This document shows, one piece after another, positions 24,850 to 38,500 of a DNA stretch of 64,000 nt. This stretch comes from Nymphaea colorata (taxonomy: Eukaryota; Streptophyta; Magnoliopsida; Nymphaeales; Nymphaeaceae). The notes beneath the pieces were generated by a model that was not told where the DNA came from, did not search any database, and was given only the letters and a program-made list of their open reading frames with translations. A program made the translations under genes and the position numbers. Position 1 is the first letter of the stretch. Each line of letters begins with the position of its first letter. The stretch lies in contig NC_045140.1 of NCBI RefSeq assembly GCF_008831285.2, positions 5,621,528 through 5,685,527 of the forward strand, in the 5' to 3' direction.

Positions 24850-25300
24850 CAATGTTTTTGCTGGGTCTATCGTTTGGCCTGACTCAAACGGGTCAATACA
24901 CGAAAAGCAAGCTGAGCTTGAGCTCGGCCAGATCAAGTTCAATCAGCCACATATTGCTCGAGCTTGACTTGGTAAACCGAGTCCGAGCTCAAGCTCAACT
25001 CCTTTAAACTTGTGTCACTTGATTCATATATTTTTATTTAAATAAAAATGAAAACCACAAAAAGGTGTTAATATCATAAAAAGTTACTGACATACCCGGA
25101 AGATTATAGCAGAGAAAACAGCGGTGGAGTCGAGTTTAAATGAGTTGAGCTCATGTAACTCGAACTTGATTCATTTATAATTGGGGTTTCAACTCAAGCT
25201 CGAGCTCAACTTGCTTCAATTAAACAAGTCGAGCAACAATCAAGCTTACATAGGTGAGTTCGAGAGCCTGAGTTGGCTTGACTTGTTGTACATCCTTATA
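24850..25300. mobile_element. GAGCTTGAGCTCGAGC-family element
   Basis: Both halves are packed with GAGCTTGAGCTCGG / CGAGCTCAAGCTCAACT motifs in opposing orientation around an AT-rich middle. Most of the GC-rich motifs are the reverse complement of one another. Same family as 34320-34685 and 60469-60894; limits approximate here. Confidence 0.6.
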
Positions 25301-25639
25301 CACATGCCTTCCCTGCTTTAAAGAACTTCAAGATGGCACCCTGTAAAATTTTCTCATGGTCCTACCATTAATTTGCTTTAATCTCATGATAGGGTTTATT
25401 GTTTCTCAATATCAAGATACAATCCAAATGTCTGCCAAACTTTCACATACATGCCTACCTCTATCGTTGCCTCTTATCTTAGATTAAAAACTGACTACCT
25501 GAAATGGATCTCTCCTTCAAAATGAAACAAAAAGCCTCAACTAAAAAAACAAATTTAAAACTGAATTTTTCCCATCTCATCAAGTCACCTTGTGAATTTT
25601 TGGATTGTGCATGATTCACCAACGGCTGAAAAATGTCGA

Positions 25640-27110
25640 TCAAACATGGCGACACGTCAGTAAAAGTTTTACCGGCTTGTACCAACACTCGAGGCTGTCG
25701 GCGGTGAAGAAATTGTCTACGAAAACTATCATCGACATTTCGGCGCACGCGTCGGTGTAGAGTTCTGCATTGACACGTCATATTCATATGCAAATAAATA
25801 AAATTATTATTACCCAAGTTCATGGATGTCAGTAATGATACTTTTACTGATATGTGATGGACATCAGTAAAACTTTTTATTGACATATAGGTGGACTTCA
25901 GTAATATATTTATCAATGCAATTTCATGCGTCAATGGAGATTTGTTTAATTTTTTTTTATCGACTCATATGCATTGCATTTAGAGTTACAACACATAGGA
26001 TTCTACAAGTATTTAAACAATGCCGAGAAAAAAAAAAGTTTCCATGGAAAGATAGCATTTGAGTAAAGAGCTTTTACAAGTTGAATTCAAAATATATCAA
26101 ACATAAATAATAGAGACCAGCTGCAGCGAAAATGAAAAAAGTGTAAAACAAAAAAAAACCTAAAATCATGTGGTTCAGGTTCAGGTGGATTTGATTTGGA
26201 GCAGTGAGTGAAGGAGGCCTGCAAGATCCATGTCATAAATTGCATAAGCTCGAAATAAAACAAGCATCATTTAGAAAAACAAAACAACCTACGAACTGGA
26301 ATGCGAAAAACCTTAAATCATTGCCCTAAAACAATTTCATAACCTAAAATCATTTGCAAATAAATAAATAAAAAAAACCTTAACATTAAGTTCGAGCAAC
26401 CTAGCTTTTTATCATTGAGACGTTAAAAATTGATAAAGCACATATAGAATCGTTTGAAAACTTCGGTAAATGCTGGTGGGAAGAAGAGGGAGGAGAAAAG
26501 AAGAGAGAGAATAAGAAGAAAGGAGAAGAAGGCTCGGGCATAGTGATAAAGTCGGGGAAGCCTTTAGAAGATGCATGGATAAAGGTTTACTTAAAAACAT
26601 CAGTAAAATATTTGTTGTAACTTTTACCGACGTTTGACGCGTGTTGGTGAAAGTGGCTTTATCGGCGAGAGCATGGCCACATGTGAATAAATTAACTTCT
26701 TTTTTAGTGATGTATGCAAAATGGACGTTGGTAAAAGGTTTTTTTACCGATGTTTAGAATAGAACGTCGCTAAAAGTAACATGTTTAGCAACGTTTCAAG
26801 CTGAACGTTGGTAAAAGCTCAACTTTAACAGCTCACGTCGGGAAAAGCTACTTTCCACACCGACGTCTTGTTCCGGATGTCGGTCAAAGTAATATGTTTA
26901 TTGACGTTTCGAGCTAGATGTCGGTAAAAGCTCAACTTCAACGACATCCTAGTGGCATGTGTTGGTGAAGACTGCTTTCACTAACATCTTGTTCTGGATG
27001 TCAGTAAAAATTCATTTTCACCGACATTTAAGGCCGATCATCGGTAAAAGTAACATTTCACTGACTTTCCTTTTTCCCATGCATCCGTGAATCCGTCTTT
27101 TTTTGTAGTG
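25640..27110. mobile_element. CACTA-like element remnant with subterminal repeat array
   Basis: The right edge reads TTTTTTTGTAGTG at 27098-27110, the reverse complement of the CACTACAAAAA terminus of plant CACTA (En/Spm) transposons. Inside it, from about 26620 to 27065, lies an array of ACGTCGGTAAAAG-like repeats spaced roughly 37-42 bp apart, interleaved with inverted ACCGACGT copies. This matches the subterminal transposase-binding repeats of CACTA elements. A second cluster of related motifs at 25640-25930 probably marks the left end, but no left CACTA terminus was found. No transposase coding sequence is recognisable, so the element is non-autonomous or internally deleted. Confidence 0.65.
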
Positions 27111-27258
27111 AAGTTTTTTGGATGATCAACTATCGACTGGCACATGATTCATTTGAAATTTGAGCCTCGCAGTATGAGATCCAATCAGACAAAGATGAAT
27201 CCAGATCTATATGCAACAAAGACATAATAGTGGACCTACCAGTAGAGGATTGGGAGAA

Positions 27259-27284
27259 ATATATATATATATATATATATATAT
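27259..27284. repeat. (AT)13 microsatellite
   Basis: Simple AT run. Confidence 0.9.
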
Positions 27285-27779
27285 TGCTTACTCAGCTTTA
27301 GCGATAGTTTTATGGTGTCTAACAACAATTTATGATATCCTATTTTATTCCTCTTTGCCTTTTTTCATATTTTTTATCAAAAAATGCAAGATCTTCCATA
27401 AGAAGTTATTTTCTCTTACTACTTATAGATTAATTGTTCAATTTTATTTATACTTGTTGCATATATGATATATACACACCAATGTCTAGGCCATTGGACT
27501 GCTGTAAAAAATTTTTAATTCCCAAAAAAGATGTCGTGGGTGACTTCAATGATAGAAACTGTAATTTTTCTTTTTGAAGTAAAATATTTTTATTTTCAAG
27601 TAAACATTCCAGTTTGTTACGTTAACTTGGTTTTCTCTTTTATGTTGCAATAAGGGTTTTTTCATGTATAGTTATGATGAGGGTGCTCTTCTAAAAGAAT
27701 AAAAGTGCCTATAACTGATTGAAACATGTAGTTTTTGTTTTTCTTCTTGGCTTGAACTTGCACCCCTATAAGTTCAACT

Positions 27780-29424
27780 GTGGCAATTAGGAAGGCAGGC
27801 ATGGGTACTGAAATTTCAAATGCAAAAGTGGTAGCTATTGAAGAAAATGAAATGCCTATGGTTTTGGATAATGAAAATGATGTGGAAGATGAAAACATTG
27901 ATTTGGATGAAGGAAATGAGATAATAGATGATGACAAAGAAGTTATTGGTACTAATGTGACAAACTTAGAGCACTGGCTAATTCCAAATGTTTCAAGTGA
28001 ACATGTACTATATGTTAGTGATGATAAAGTGTATGAGTTTTAGAATACATATTCAAACTAGGCAGTTTTGATATGCATACACATGATAAAAAAAGGAAGC
28101 CAAAGTGTTATTTATTGGAAACAATTTTCTTGCAAGAGAAATGGAAAAAAGATATAGAAAGGCAATGAGAGAAAGGAAATATGCAACTACAAAGTATGGT
28201 TGCAAAGCATGAATGACTATTTCAATTTGATTCAAAGAAGAAAGTATGATGTGTGCATAATATTCAATATGCACATAACCATTAGAAGTATTTCCTTCAA
28301 AAAATGAATTTTCATTTAATAACAAAGAAATTGGCACTTACAAAAAGAATTACAATAAATACAATGCTTGATATGAAATGAGAGCATGAAAAGTGTTGGA
28401 TTTGAGTGCTTTTCCTCGTACACATGTCTTGATCCAATGCCTAGTGTCTGGCAATGAAAGATCAAATTATCTCCTTTAAGATAACCAACCATGCAGAATT
28501 TTTTTTTGCAAATGAGGCTGGATGTATGAACATTGTGTCATTCAGTAAAGAGCAGCTATATAAGCTTGCCCAGAAAATTTGCAAACTCAAACTATGCTAA
28601 ATTACTTTAAGAAGAAGAGAGATGAAAATCCAGATTTTTATTATGTAATTCAAGTTGATAAACTTGGACAAGTAGGAATTTGTTTTTTGATGAATGTAAT
28701 AGGATGACAAGATTATTATTATTTTGGGGATATAGTGTTAATTATTTGAAACAATGCATAAAAGAAATAAATATCACATGCCTTTGTATAAATAAACCTA
28801 CTACGACATGGCATCCTATGAAGACTCACTTGCAAAATACTTTTAATTTTGAGATGTTGAGAAAACACTTTGAAGAAGAATTTTTGAAAACTACAACTTG
28901 CATTATTTTGCTCAACCAACACATTGTTGACTTGAGATCATATACTACTAGACAGGTGATGAAAGATAATGATATTGCACTTGGAGCAATTCTAAATGAT
29001 GAGTACATGATCTTGTATGATCAAAGAAGTTATACTCTATCAAGCCATAAATGTAAATTATGGAATCCTTAAGTGTTGTTTATTGTCATATGCTTACAAT
29101 ATTTAATGCAAAAAAAATATTCAAATGGTTACAAGCTTATGCACTTAAAAAATAGATTGGATCAGACATGTGAAAACAAGTGTGATCCGACATTTCCTAA
29201 AGCCTCAAATGAGTTCATATGCAACAACTTCTTTGTTGATGAAGAAAAATAGTCTTCATTTAAAGGCTGGTAGATGCATTAATGAGGCATCGCTAGCTGA
29301 TGAATGTTATGAGGATGGAATACATGGGCTTGATAACTTGTTTGAACATTTGCAAACTGTGAAGAATAAAGCAAAATGTCTATACAATAGCAATTGTAAT
29401 GAAAGTTCACATATGAACGTGTAG
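27780..29424 (+). pseudogene. FAR1/FHY3-related (FRS, MULE-derived) gene, broken
   Basis: Collinear pieces of a FAR1-RELATED SEQUENCE protein appear in changing frames. There is an acidic leader (ENDVEDENIDLDEGNE), then YVSDDKVYEF, which opens the FAR1 DNA-binding region. KYATTKYGCKA follows near 28185-28215. The typical NYFKKKRDENPDFYYVIQVD motif is at about 28600-28660, and FFDECNRMTRL at about 28683. A C-terminal piece (VIRHFLKPQMSS, ADECYEDGIHG) comes from 29180 on. Multiple stops and frameshifts interrupt it, and the central MULE transposase block appears deleted between about 28720 and 28800. FAR1/FHY3 proteins are light-signalling transcription factors derived from Mutator-like transposases, so this could be a dead host gene or a dead MULE. 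Boundaries are those of recognisable sequence. Confidence 0.72.
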
Positions 29425-32400
29425 TACGACCTCAATTAGAATGAAGATGATGATGTGATTTGAAAGATCATAAACTAGTTCATGCTAAAATAAGTGTGAA
29501 GTGAATTATTTTAAGCATCCATCAAACTAAATTTGTGACATCTTGTGCCAAATGTGGTTGACATGGACATGATTCTTGCACATGATTTGAGAATAAAATC
29601 AATGTAAAATTATTTATTTAACCTATTTCAATTTACTTGTTACATGTTATTTGTATTCAATAAACAACTATGCATGAACACTTCAATTATTGGTGAAGTT
29701 GCAAAACAAAAGAATATGTGATTTATGTGCATGGACATGCTATCACAAAAGAAACTGTCCAAAGTTGACACCCACAGATAAATATAATTACTAATATGTG
29801 TTAAACATTGAAACAAATATGACATTTTCTATAGTTGTTTGATTTACGCTGAATTTTCTTCTATGGTTTAATAGCTTTCATAGTCTTACTTTGTTGTGGG
29901 ACAAGATTTTTTTTTTTTTTGCTTTGAAGAAAACAAGTGATAATAGTTGATGAACTAGTGGGAAACAACAAATTTATTGAATTCTTTAACTACCTAAGAT
30001 TTCCTATTCTCTAGTTTTGTGAAGAATAATTTATTATCTAAGCTAGGCATGAGCATGAAAATTTATTTTTAGTAATTTTAAAGTAATTTTTTAGATCCAT
30101 TTGAAAGTAGTGAATATTGGTTATAATCTCTTGGCATGATAACTATATCCACTTAAGATGACAATACAAGCTTTGTGTGTATTCCTTTTCTCTATTATCT
30201 TGGGTTACATGCTACTAGAATATTTTTATCTCTTTATTCTTTAAAATTTTATGTAATTCCACAATTGTCAATCAATATGGAATTAAACATTTTTTTAGTA
30301 TTTTATGTAATATCACAACAATAAATCAATATATATGTTATTGAACTTTCTATTGGAATTTTGTATACAATATGAAATCTATGGTGTGGAAAGTTTATCC
30401 ATCAAATGTGACCATTTTTTAAAGAGTATATAATATTTATTAATCTGAGTTATATAGGATGCTCCTCTACAGTTAGTCAATAGTGTCCACAGTCTTGCCT
30501 TTCTATGGAACAAAAATGTTGCTGCTCTAAAGATGATATGTTATAATAGTTGATGAATGGTTAGGAAAGAAAAATTTTGTTGTTTTATTGATAGAAGTGT
30601 TAATGGTTGCATGAGATGACTACGATCATATTGCATGAGTAATGTTATTTGGCCTTTTCAATTGTTCATCTTCATTCAAATATATGGCCATGCACCAATA
30701 CATATGTAGTATTCATGCTACTAGGTTGAAGCCAACTTTGATTTTGCATAGCAGAGAGGGTCTTATCAATTAAAAGCACATCCAACTAAGTAATTAGTGA
30801 TGGACGGTTTCCCTTGACCAATCCTTTCTTGCATAACCACAAAGCATGTAAGAGCCACAAAGATGCAACATCCCCTTCCAATTTAGTATAAGAGTTCAAG
30901 TTATAAATAGGTTAGTTTTATATGAAATTGTGGCACTTCAACTAATAAAACTTATAAGCAATAGTTTCTATGTTACAATGTATGCATTCCTTGCTGCAAG
31001 TAGATATCTTACTATGGTTTCTTCACTAGACTGGGAATGCTTGTCTATGTTGTGATCCTCCTTTGCACGTAGATTATATTTAGTAGGAGCTACTATCTAA
31101 CTACTTTAGATTAGCTATATTATAAGGAAACCAATGTAGAATAGCTTCTTTTATTAATGTAGCTTATAGTTAGAGTAGATGATTTTATCATGAGTCTATT
31201 GTCTTTCATTAATCTGTCTTATCATGAATCCAATTGTAGTAGTCTGATTATAGGTACCAAATAGATTCAAAGGGGTTTTAAAATGGACCATTAACCAAAT
31301 CGAGCATCTTAGATGTTTTGTTTACATTCCATAGGTGAATTTTGTTGTTAATAATGGAGGATGAAGTTGCTGTCTTATTTGTGCTCGAGGCATCTTTTGT
31401 TTTGACTTTGATGTTTCTACTTGATTGTAGAAAATTTGTGAGTCTGCAACATTTGTTTCCTTAGGCACAAAGGACTAGTGATAACATGAATTATGATAAT
31501 GAGTTCTAAGTGATTGAGAGTCCACAACAGACAAGGCTTATAGTTTGTTATGTTTGACATTTTGAAGAACGTCCTTTTGAAGAAGGTTCGTCTCAATAAA
31601 TTTTGACTTTCTACAAGAAATGAGTACATTTGTTATTTTAGATTTATCTTATTTTCTTATTCTATTTGTTGTTGGTAAAGTTTAAATTATGTTTACATTA
31701 TGAGACAAATGCATGAGATATATATTTGGTTTCCATTTACAAGGTTCCTTTTGAAAAGAGTGGTGTTAGTAATCATCCAAGAGTTTTGAAGAACCATTTG
31801 GGTCGAGTCAAATTCATGTGAAATGAATCTAAATTTCCTCAAGTTGTTATTTCTTGCTAATTATGTTCATGTGAAGTCAATTGTCCATAATGTTAGCTAA
31901 CTGTGTTTATATATAGATGTCTATGTCACAAGGATACCAACTCCTTATTGAGTAGGTGACCAGTGCCAACAACAATTCAAAACTTGTTTCTCAATGTGTT
32001 TTAAGGGGAAATGTAACTCTGGATTACCCAGATGGTGAAACATAATGCATGGAAGCATGTATAAGTTTCTATCCATGCTTGTGGTCATAAACTTTGTTGA
32101 TGAATATCTTTTGATATTTATATGATTAAGGAAACATTAGAAGGGGCTCAATTAGCCTCTCTTGTGACATTTCAGCAGAAATTAATTGTTTTTGCTATAT
32201 TTCAACAGCACTTGAGTTTCTTCGCCATATTGGTTCAATATTTTTTGCCTACTATTCATGACTTTTTACTGAATATCACACCATGTAGATTAGGAATTTT
32301 GGGATTTGTGATTATATATTATAATGGTTTCCCTACATATCATATTCTTGAAAAAATCATGAATTGTTCGTGATGACTCATTTTGGTTGTGAACAATGTC

Positions 32401-34300
32401 TAAACTTAGACCAGATGATTTGAATCAGAATTACACTTGAGATCATATTTCAATCAAGTTGGTTGAAAAGGAAATCTTAGTTTGCAAGGTTGACAAGATT
32501 TTAAAGGTTCATTACAATTAAAAGACCATTAACAAGTTTGAACATTAGGGTTTATGTCAAACGAGAACAAGCTTCTTAAGAAGAGTGATAGTTTCATATC
32601 ATACAACAATTTGCAATTTATGTTTCAGTGCACCATCTTCATGTAGTCAATTAGTTTTCATGGATTATCTACGCTCTATAATCCTTCCCTTGATTGCATA
32701 TGACTCAAAACACTTGGGTAAGTTATGGCTAATTATCTTCCAAGCCTTTGAAACTTCGGATGAGGACATTGTGGACGTGTAATTTATGGTCATAAATATG
32801 GGTGACTCTTTTGCAGCAACACAAGTACTAAACATCATCTATAATTTTGGTATAGTTTAACATCAAGATGAACAGTTTGTCAGTTGACCAATGCTTTTTT
32901 GAAATGTAGGTGAACATTTTTTGTCGCACGAGGTGCAAAAAGACAACTCTTTAAACAATGTTATCCGGGTGAGTGGGGGTAAACCCACTGTCTCACTTAA
33001 GCCAAAACCCTCATCCAACCCATTGTTCTCTTAAGGTGCAGGGACTACTTTCAATTCTTCGAAGTGCTGCCCCTGCTTTTACACAACATTATCAATATCA
33101 AAACATATAAGCTTCTATTTGTCACCTGGCTAATGCAACGTGGAGACCCGATATATATGGGTTCCTTCAAAAATCTACCAATTAGAACTATATTGACTGG
33201 TAAGGGCTGATGAAAAGTAAACAGAAAAATGAACATGATAACGTGGGTTCCTCTCAGTTAAGCTCCGGGCACATTTACATGCAGCATTTTCATTTAAAAT
33301 TACAACCACATGAAAAATTTTCACTGCAGAACGACAAACATGCCTCTTCTATGATCATCTTCATGACATAGTTATGTGCAACTCATGGTGATGCTTTCTT
33401 TTGGTGGTTCACTATACTGATCGGGCCCTTTAGCACGATGTACTACATAGTCGCTTATACTCCCTAGGGAACCCTGCACTACAAAATGCATAAGATATTA
33501 TCATTCATTTACCGCCAGCTTCAATGAGAAAAAAAGAACACTTGTTAATTAAAAAAACTACTTTCAGCATAATAAGGTTGACAGTAGAATAATACATAAT
33601 TCAGAATCATCATAGCAAAAGTATGCATAGTTCATCTTCAAAACATGGTTAAGCTTGCATCTACGTCCCCAACTTTGCATTTTTCTTGCTTCCATCAGAG
33701 GTAGAGGTTCTATTGCATCTACAGCATTTCCTTTCAACAGTATGCATCTTCTCCGATGTTCTATGCATATTTATTTTGAAATTGTGTTTATATGGAACAT
33801 TACATACAACCTTTTGTTTTGGGTACATCTAGCGAGCAAAACGTCTATGCCTCGCATCCACATCTTTAAATTTCAAACTCATTTTTCTCACCCCCTTTTG
33901 TTTCTAAAAGCATTATTGTTGCAGCTAAATTGTGTTCAATAAAAATGCACGTCTCCTCTTCTTTAGCTAGCTTATGCATACGTGTTTCAAATGCACCTAC
34001 CCTGACAATATGTTTTAGAGAATTGATACGCTTTACTGATACTTTCAAACCCCTTTCTAACATGAGATGTAAGTACAAGTCGCACTCTTGGAACTTGTTA
34101 TTCCTCAAGCAATTCCTTTGTTTCATTAGCAACTTCCAAAAATATCTATTCCTTCAATATGTTCATCCAAGCCAATCCCAACATGTAAGCCCATCTCTTT
34201 CCCCAAAACTTTGTGTAATTGGACCGCTAATGTTAAGAGAATTGGGGAATTCAAAAAACTTGAATAGAAAAAAAAAAAAGTAAAACAAGGCAGCAATTAG
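29425..34300. other. Long AT-rich intergenic region, almost nothing recognised
   Basis: Nearly 5 kb of AT-rich sequence with only short chance ORFs. A possible divergent SINE 3' segment is noted at 32955-33045. The stretch 33640-34260 has ORFs on both strands (33930-34283 plus, 33866-34132 minus) without known domains. A CACTACAAAAT string at 33478 is isolated and has no subterminal repeats around it. Confidence 0.4.
32955..33045 (-). mobile_element. Possible divergent copy of the SINE found at 44551
   Basis: On the plus strand it reads GGGTGAGTGGGGGTAAACCC, then CATCCAACCC and AAGGTGCAGGG. This follows the order GGGTGAGTGGGGTTTTGACC, CACCCAACC, CAAACCCTGCATAGGTGCC of the SINE 3' half. It is partial and diverged. 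Confidence 0.35.
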
Positions 34301-34319
34301 AACGGAAAAACTGTGCGAT

Positions 34320-34685
34320 TAGGGCCGTATAACGAGTCAAGCAAACTTGAGCTCAACTCAAACTCGCTCAATTAAGCTTAACTCGTTTGTTAAACATATA
34401 AACTAGTCGAGTTCAAGTTGCACAAATGTGACTGAGTAGCATTATTTAATTTAGGTTTTTTTTTGTGATTTTCAAACTTAAGATGAAGGACAAACGGGGT
34501 AAACGTGTCGAGCTGGAGCCGCCACTCGGTCTGTCAAGTCGAGTTCAAGCTGGCCATGTACAGCTCGACTCGAACTTGAGCCATGTACAGCTCGACTCGA
34601 ACTTGAGCCAAGTAAGATATGAGATAAGCCGAGCTCAAACTGATCGACCCTGAGCTCGAGCTCCATTCGGTAGTGTGCAACCCTG
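34320..34685. mobile_element. GAGCTCGAGC-family hAT-like element
   Basis: Starts TAGGGCCGT and ends GCAACCCTG, a degenerate version of the TAGGGCTGC terminus seen at 60469-60894. It is filled with GAGCTCAACTC / CGAGTTCAAG motifs. Inside is a perfect 27-bp tandem duplication at about 34554-34608, with unit core CATGTACAGCTCGACTCG. It lies directly upstream of the EMC6 5' region. Target duplication not resolved. Confidence 0.6.
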
Positions 34686-34844
34686 CAATCTCCAGCGCCT
34701 TGGGAGCACTTGTACCGTGTTTGAGAGTGTGAAGTGCACTCGCAGAGCAAGGAAAGCACCAAAAAGCAGAACGTGCGGAACGGAGCGTCCCTGCTGTAGA
34801 AGACTCTGCGTCCGCCATCAGCGCCCCCCCGGTGAACGCCCGAC

Positions 34845-35058
34845 TTGAGGAAAACACCTCGGATTCTGTCTACTTCCCCTCCTCCACCGCTGCCGGCCAT
34901 CTCTCCCTTCTCTTTTCCTCCTTCCTTCTGGACCGCCAACTTTGGATGTCCTGCTGCGATTGGCGCCACCTGCTTCCAGTGCAACCCTCTCTTGCGTTCG
35001 GCCGCTTCTCGGGTGGCCTCTCCCTCGATCGGCTGTTTTCCCATCATCCTGCTCAAAG
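34845..35058 (+). other. Probable EMC6 5' UTR exon and leader intron
   Basis: A CT-rich, GC-richer block ends at a good donor (CTCAAAG|GTAAAA, junction 35058/35059). A pyrimidine-rich acceptor TTACTTTTCAG ends at 35559, 19 bases before the EMC6 start codon. The pattern suggests a 5' UTR split by a ~500-bp leader intron. The 5' end of transcription is a guess; ORFs crossing this block on either strand (such as 34478-35107 minus) are not supported. Confidence 0.5.
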
Positions 35059-35578
35059 GTAAAAACACACCCACGCACACCGGTGTGTGTGAGAGAGACG
35101 TGACCACAGTTCTCCTTTGTCCTTTTCCCTTCTTCCTATCCCCTAGGGCTTCTATTTATGTGTCACGGTTGTCTCGATTTTGTGGGTCGTCGTTTGGTTT
35201 CTGCTCACTCCAAATCAGGACAAGCGAGTTGATCATCTTTCTATCCTTCCTTTTTCACTCTGACTGGTTTTATCAATGGATCAATTCATGGGTTCGTCTT
35301 CTCTCTTGGAGATGTGAGTGTCAAGACTCTGAGTAGTTAATGGATCTTCAGTCCAACTGGGAAACTTGCCCAGAATCTGCTTCGTTTTGGACAGAGGCTG
35401 ATGATGATGAGTTTTTGTTTTTGGGGGTCTTCGTTTGCTGGATCAATTAGCAGGAATTTTGTGTAATTCAGTAACTTAATTATTTTGGTGTCCAAAGTTT
35501 CATGGTTTTCTTCTTCTTTCCTGTCTTACTCGAGTGCCTTTTCTTCTATTACTTTTCAGTTTTTAGTTTGGAAGAAAT

Positions 35579-38500
35579 ATGGCGATTGGAGATGAATTGG
35601 GTGCTTCTGAGAAGAAATTGAAGAGTGGTAACATTGATGTGCCTATCTTTAACGCTGAGAATTTGCAGAACAATATGAAAATTATCTATTACAGGTTCTT
35701 TTTTGAATCCCTGCGATCCTTTGATGTACTGTTTTTTTTTTTTTCTTTTAAGCGTGCAGATTTTTTTAGAATATTTATGGATGAAAGTCAAGGTATACTT
35801 TTGGCGTTCATTGTGCATTTTCCTTTAAGTTAGGAAAAATCGGCTACTTTAGCAAGCTTTACTGGCGGATGTACTGCAGTTGCACCTAGGTTTATGCTTG
35901 CTCCGTGGTACCATGAGCACCAGCAAGGCCAGACCCAAATTATCCATTCAACTGGTAGAAGATCATAGTTGTTATGGTGGCTAATATGAGATTATGATGG
36001 TTTTAAGTCTTAAACACCTGGCTCCTTGCATTTCATACCAGTCTCTGGATTCTATGTTAGTTCTTCTGGATACTAGCTGCTACTATTGTTTAGTAGTAAA
36101 TATTCGTCTGCGTGAACCGTACATGGCCAATAAAAGATGAATTCATGTTGGTAACTGTCCACTAATTTACTCTCTGGTAACACATTGCAAATAGGGAATG
36201 AGAATCTGATTTGAGAAAAGGAAGCCAGAGAGATCCTTACTGTAACATGTTAATTGGTAGAGTTGAAATAAGCTTGTTTCTGAATATGATTGTCTCAGTC
36301 ACTTGTGTAAGATGGACTTAAGTACTTAAATTTATGTACTTAAGGAATTTGCTTAATTAGTTCTGTGATAGCTCGTTAAAACTTAGTATGTGTTAAGTTA
36401 GAAAGTAGGGAAGCACAGATGGGAGTAGCACAATAGTTTTATACAGCGAACAGTTAGTAGGAAATATATCTTGTTGAATGAAACAAATAAGTGGTTGTTC
36501 CAGCCTCCCAGGAGGCTTTAACGCAACAATCCCAATAGAGATGGACTTTCAGTAACATCTATAAGTATCTAATCATTAATTTTTTACTGCTATTTGCATG
36601 ATACTCACTGTAACACTGTTTCATCTAGCTCATTTCAGGGTTTCCTGAAAACTCAATTGTTAGACAAGTTTTAAGCTGCAATACATTGTGTATGAGGTCG
36701 GATGTTATTTCTTCGAATTAATTGTATAGATAAGAAATCTTGATTACCGATTGTTCGTTTATTCTGTTTGCAACAAACCTAAGGCATAAAAAGGTTATAC
36801 AAGAAAATTTTCAGAATTTAATGCTTTCGTCAGATAATACATCTTTTGGTAGCACATATGAAGCGATTTTCCATCATAAGACATCCAAAGGTCCTTTCCT
36901 ATGTGCATTAGTAAGAATATACTTGAAGATATTTCAAGCAAATAGCAATGATGTAGCTCCTAAGTATCTGAAATTACTCAAAACAACAGTCAAATTCATA
37001 CAACGAAGTTTCCTTGAGTGCATATGAAGCTATGTAAAGCACGAGGTGCTGCCTAGACAGTGCATTGCACATATAGCATAAGTGGGTGCGATATGGAGCT
37101 GGACATCCAAGAAAATATTTAAAAAAAATACACTCTTAAATGTAAGAACTGTTAGAAAAAATATATTTCTCGATTAGAAAGTGACTATTGATTTATAATT
37201 ACAACAGTTAGAACACACCATTTGTACATTAGACATATCATAACATGAATAAGTAAATATAATTAAAACTTTAAGAGTTCCAAAGGTTAAGTTTAACAGC
37301 TATGCAACATAAAAAGAGCAAATGTGCAATTTAACATCGATGCTCCTCAATGTCTATGGCACATGGAAAATCTTCTAAATTTCTAAAATCCCAACTTCTA
37401 TCTCTAATTTAATTTCTCAAGCCTAGACAAGCCCAAGCTAGAACCTGCAATAAGTAGTTTGATATGAAAGGGGAAGGTACGTAAATCATCAACATATATT
37501 CATCATAGTTCCATGTTAATGTTGCTTGTTATATATGGCCAACTAAAAGCTGGAAAAACACATAAATGTTAAGTAAAAGGGTATTACATATTCAAACAAT
37601 AATAGTATATATATCCCCATGCTTCTGGTGCAAAATCATATGCAACATCAAGAAGAGTGAGGAAACGAAAATCTGCATAAAAGCAGGAGAAAAATAAAAA
37701 TAAATAAATTAATGAAAAGAAAGAAAGCAGCCGAAGAATGAGACGGAAGAACAATTGAAGAAGAGAAAAATGGCAAAGTAAAAAAATGGAAAAAGACTGA
37801 ATTAGATAGGCAGCAACAAAAAACAAGTGGGAGAAGAAAAAGAAGCCAAGAAAAAGCACAAAGAAATTAAAAAATCTGCCTCAGATTGAAGAAGAATAAT
37901 TGGAAGAATAACTCCAGATGGCAGAAAGGGAACAGAATGGGAGAAGGAAATAAAAGGAAGAAGAATAAAGGAAGAGAAAGACCAGATGTATCTCGGACAG
38001 ACAAGAAAAGACGATGCCTATCCAGGTGTCCTTGGCAATTACTTGAGTGTTTTCATGGGGCAAGTGAACTAGGAAATGGTATGAACGTTAATAAGCAAGA
38101 TTGTTAGCAAGAGTTAAACCAAGTTCACATTCAATGACCATTTCTTTCAACTAACTCACTGCAAGTAGCTCTGTGCTCTATCATTGTTATACGTCGTATC
38201 GTACGATACGTATCTTATCGTTTACAAAATACGATAAGATACACCCCATGTATCGTAAATAGGGGCGTATCGTGCATGTATTGTACGATATGTACGATAC
38301 AGGCCCCCGTATCGTATGATACGGGTTGATTTAAAAAAAGGGGGGCTTGAATCCCTCTTTTTCGAGTTTTCTTTATAAAACCCGCCCCTTCATTTCTAAC
38401 CTAGAGATTGTGCCGCCGTGGAGGGAAATCATTGATTTTCACCGTGAAATAATCGATTAAACCATGAATTTTTGTGTGGGTGGCTGATTGTCGTTGGGAG

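Noticed and set aside
33478..33488. CACTACAAAAT string resembling a CACTA terminus
   Set aside because: No subterminal repeats and no partner end nearby; short enough to occur by chance.
34478..35107. 209-codon minus-strand ORF upstream of EMC6
   Set aside because: It crosses a GAGCTCG-family transposon with a 27-bp tandem repeat and then the EMC6 leader. The repeated SSSRAVHG segment is the tandem repeat itself.
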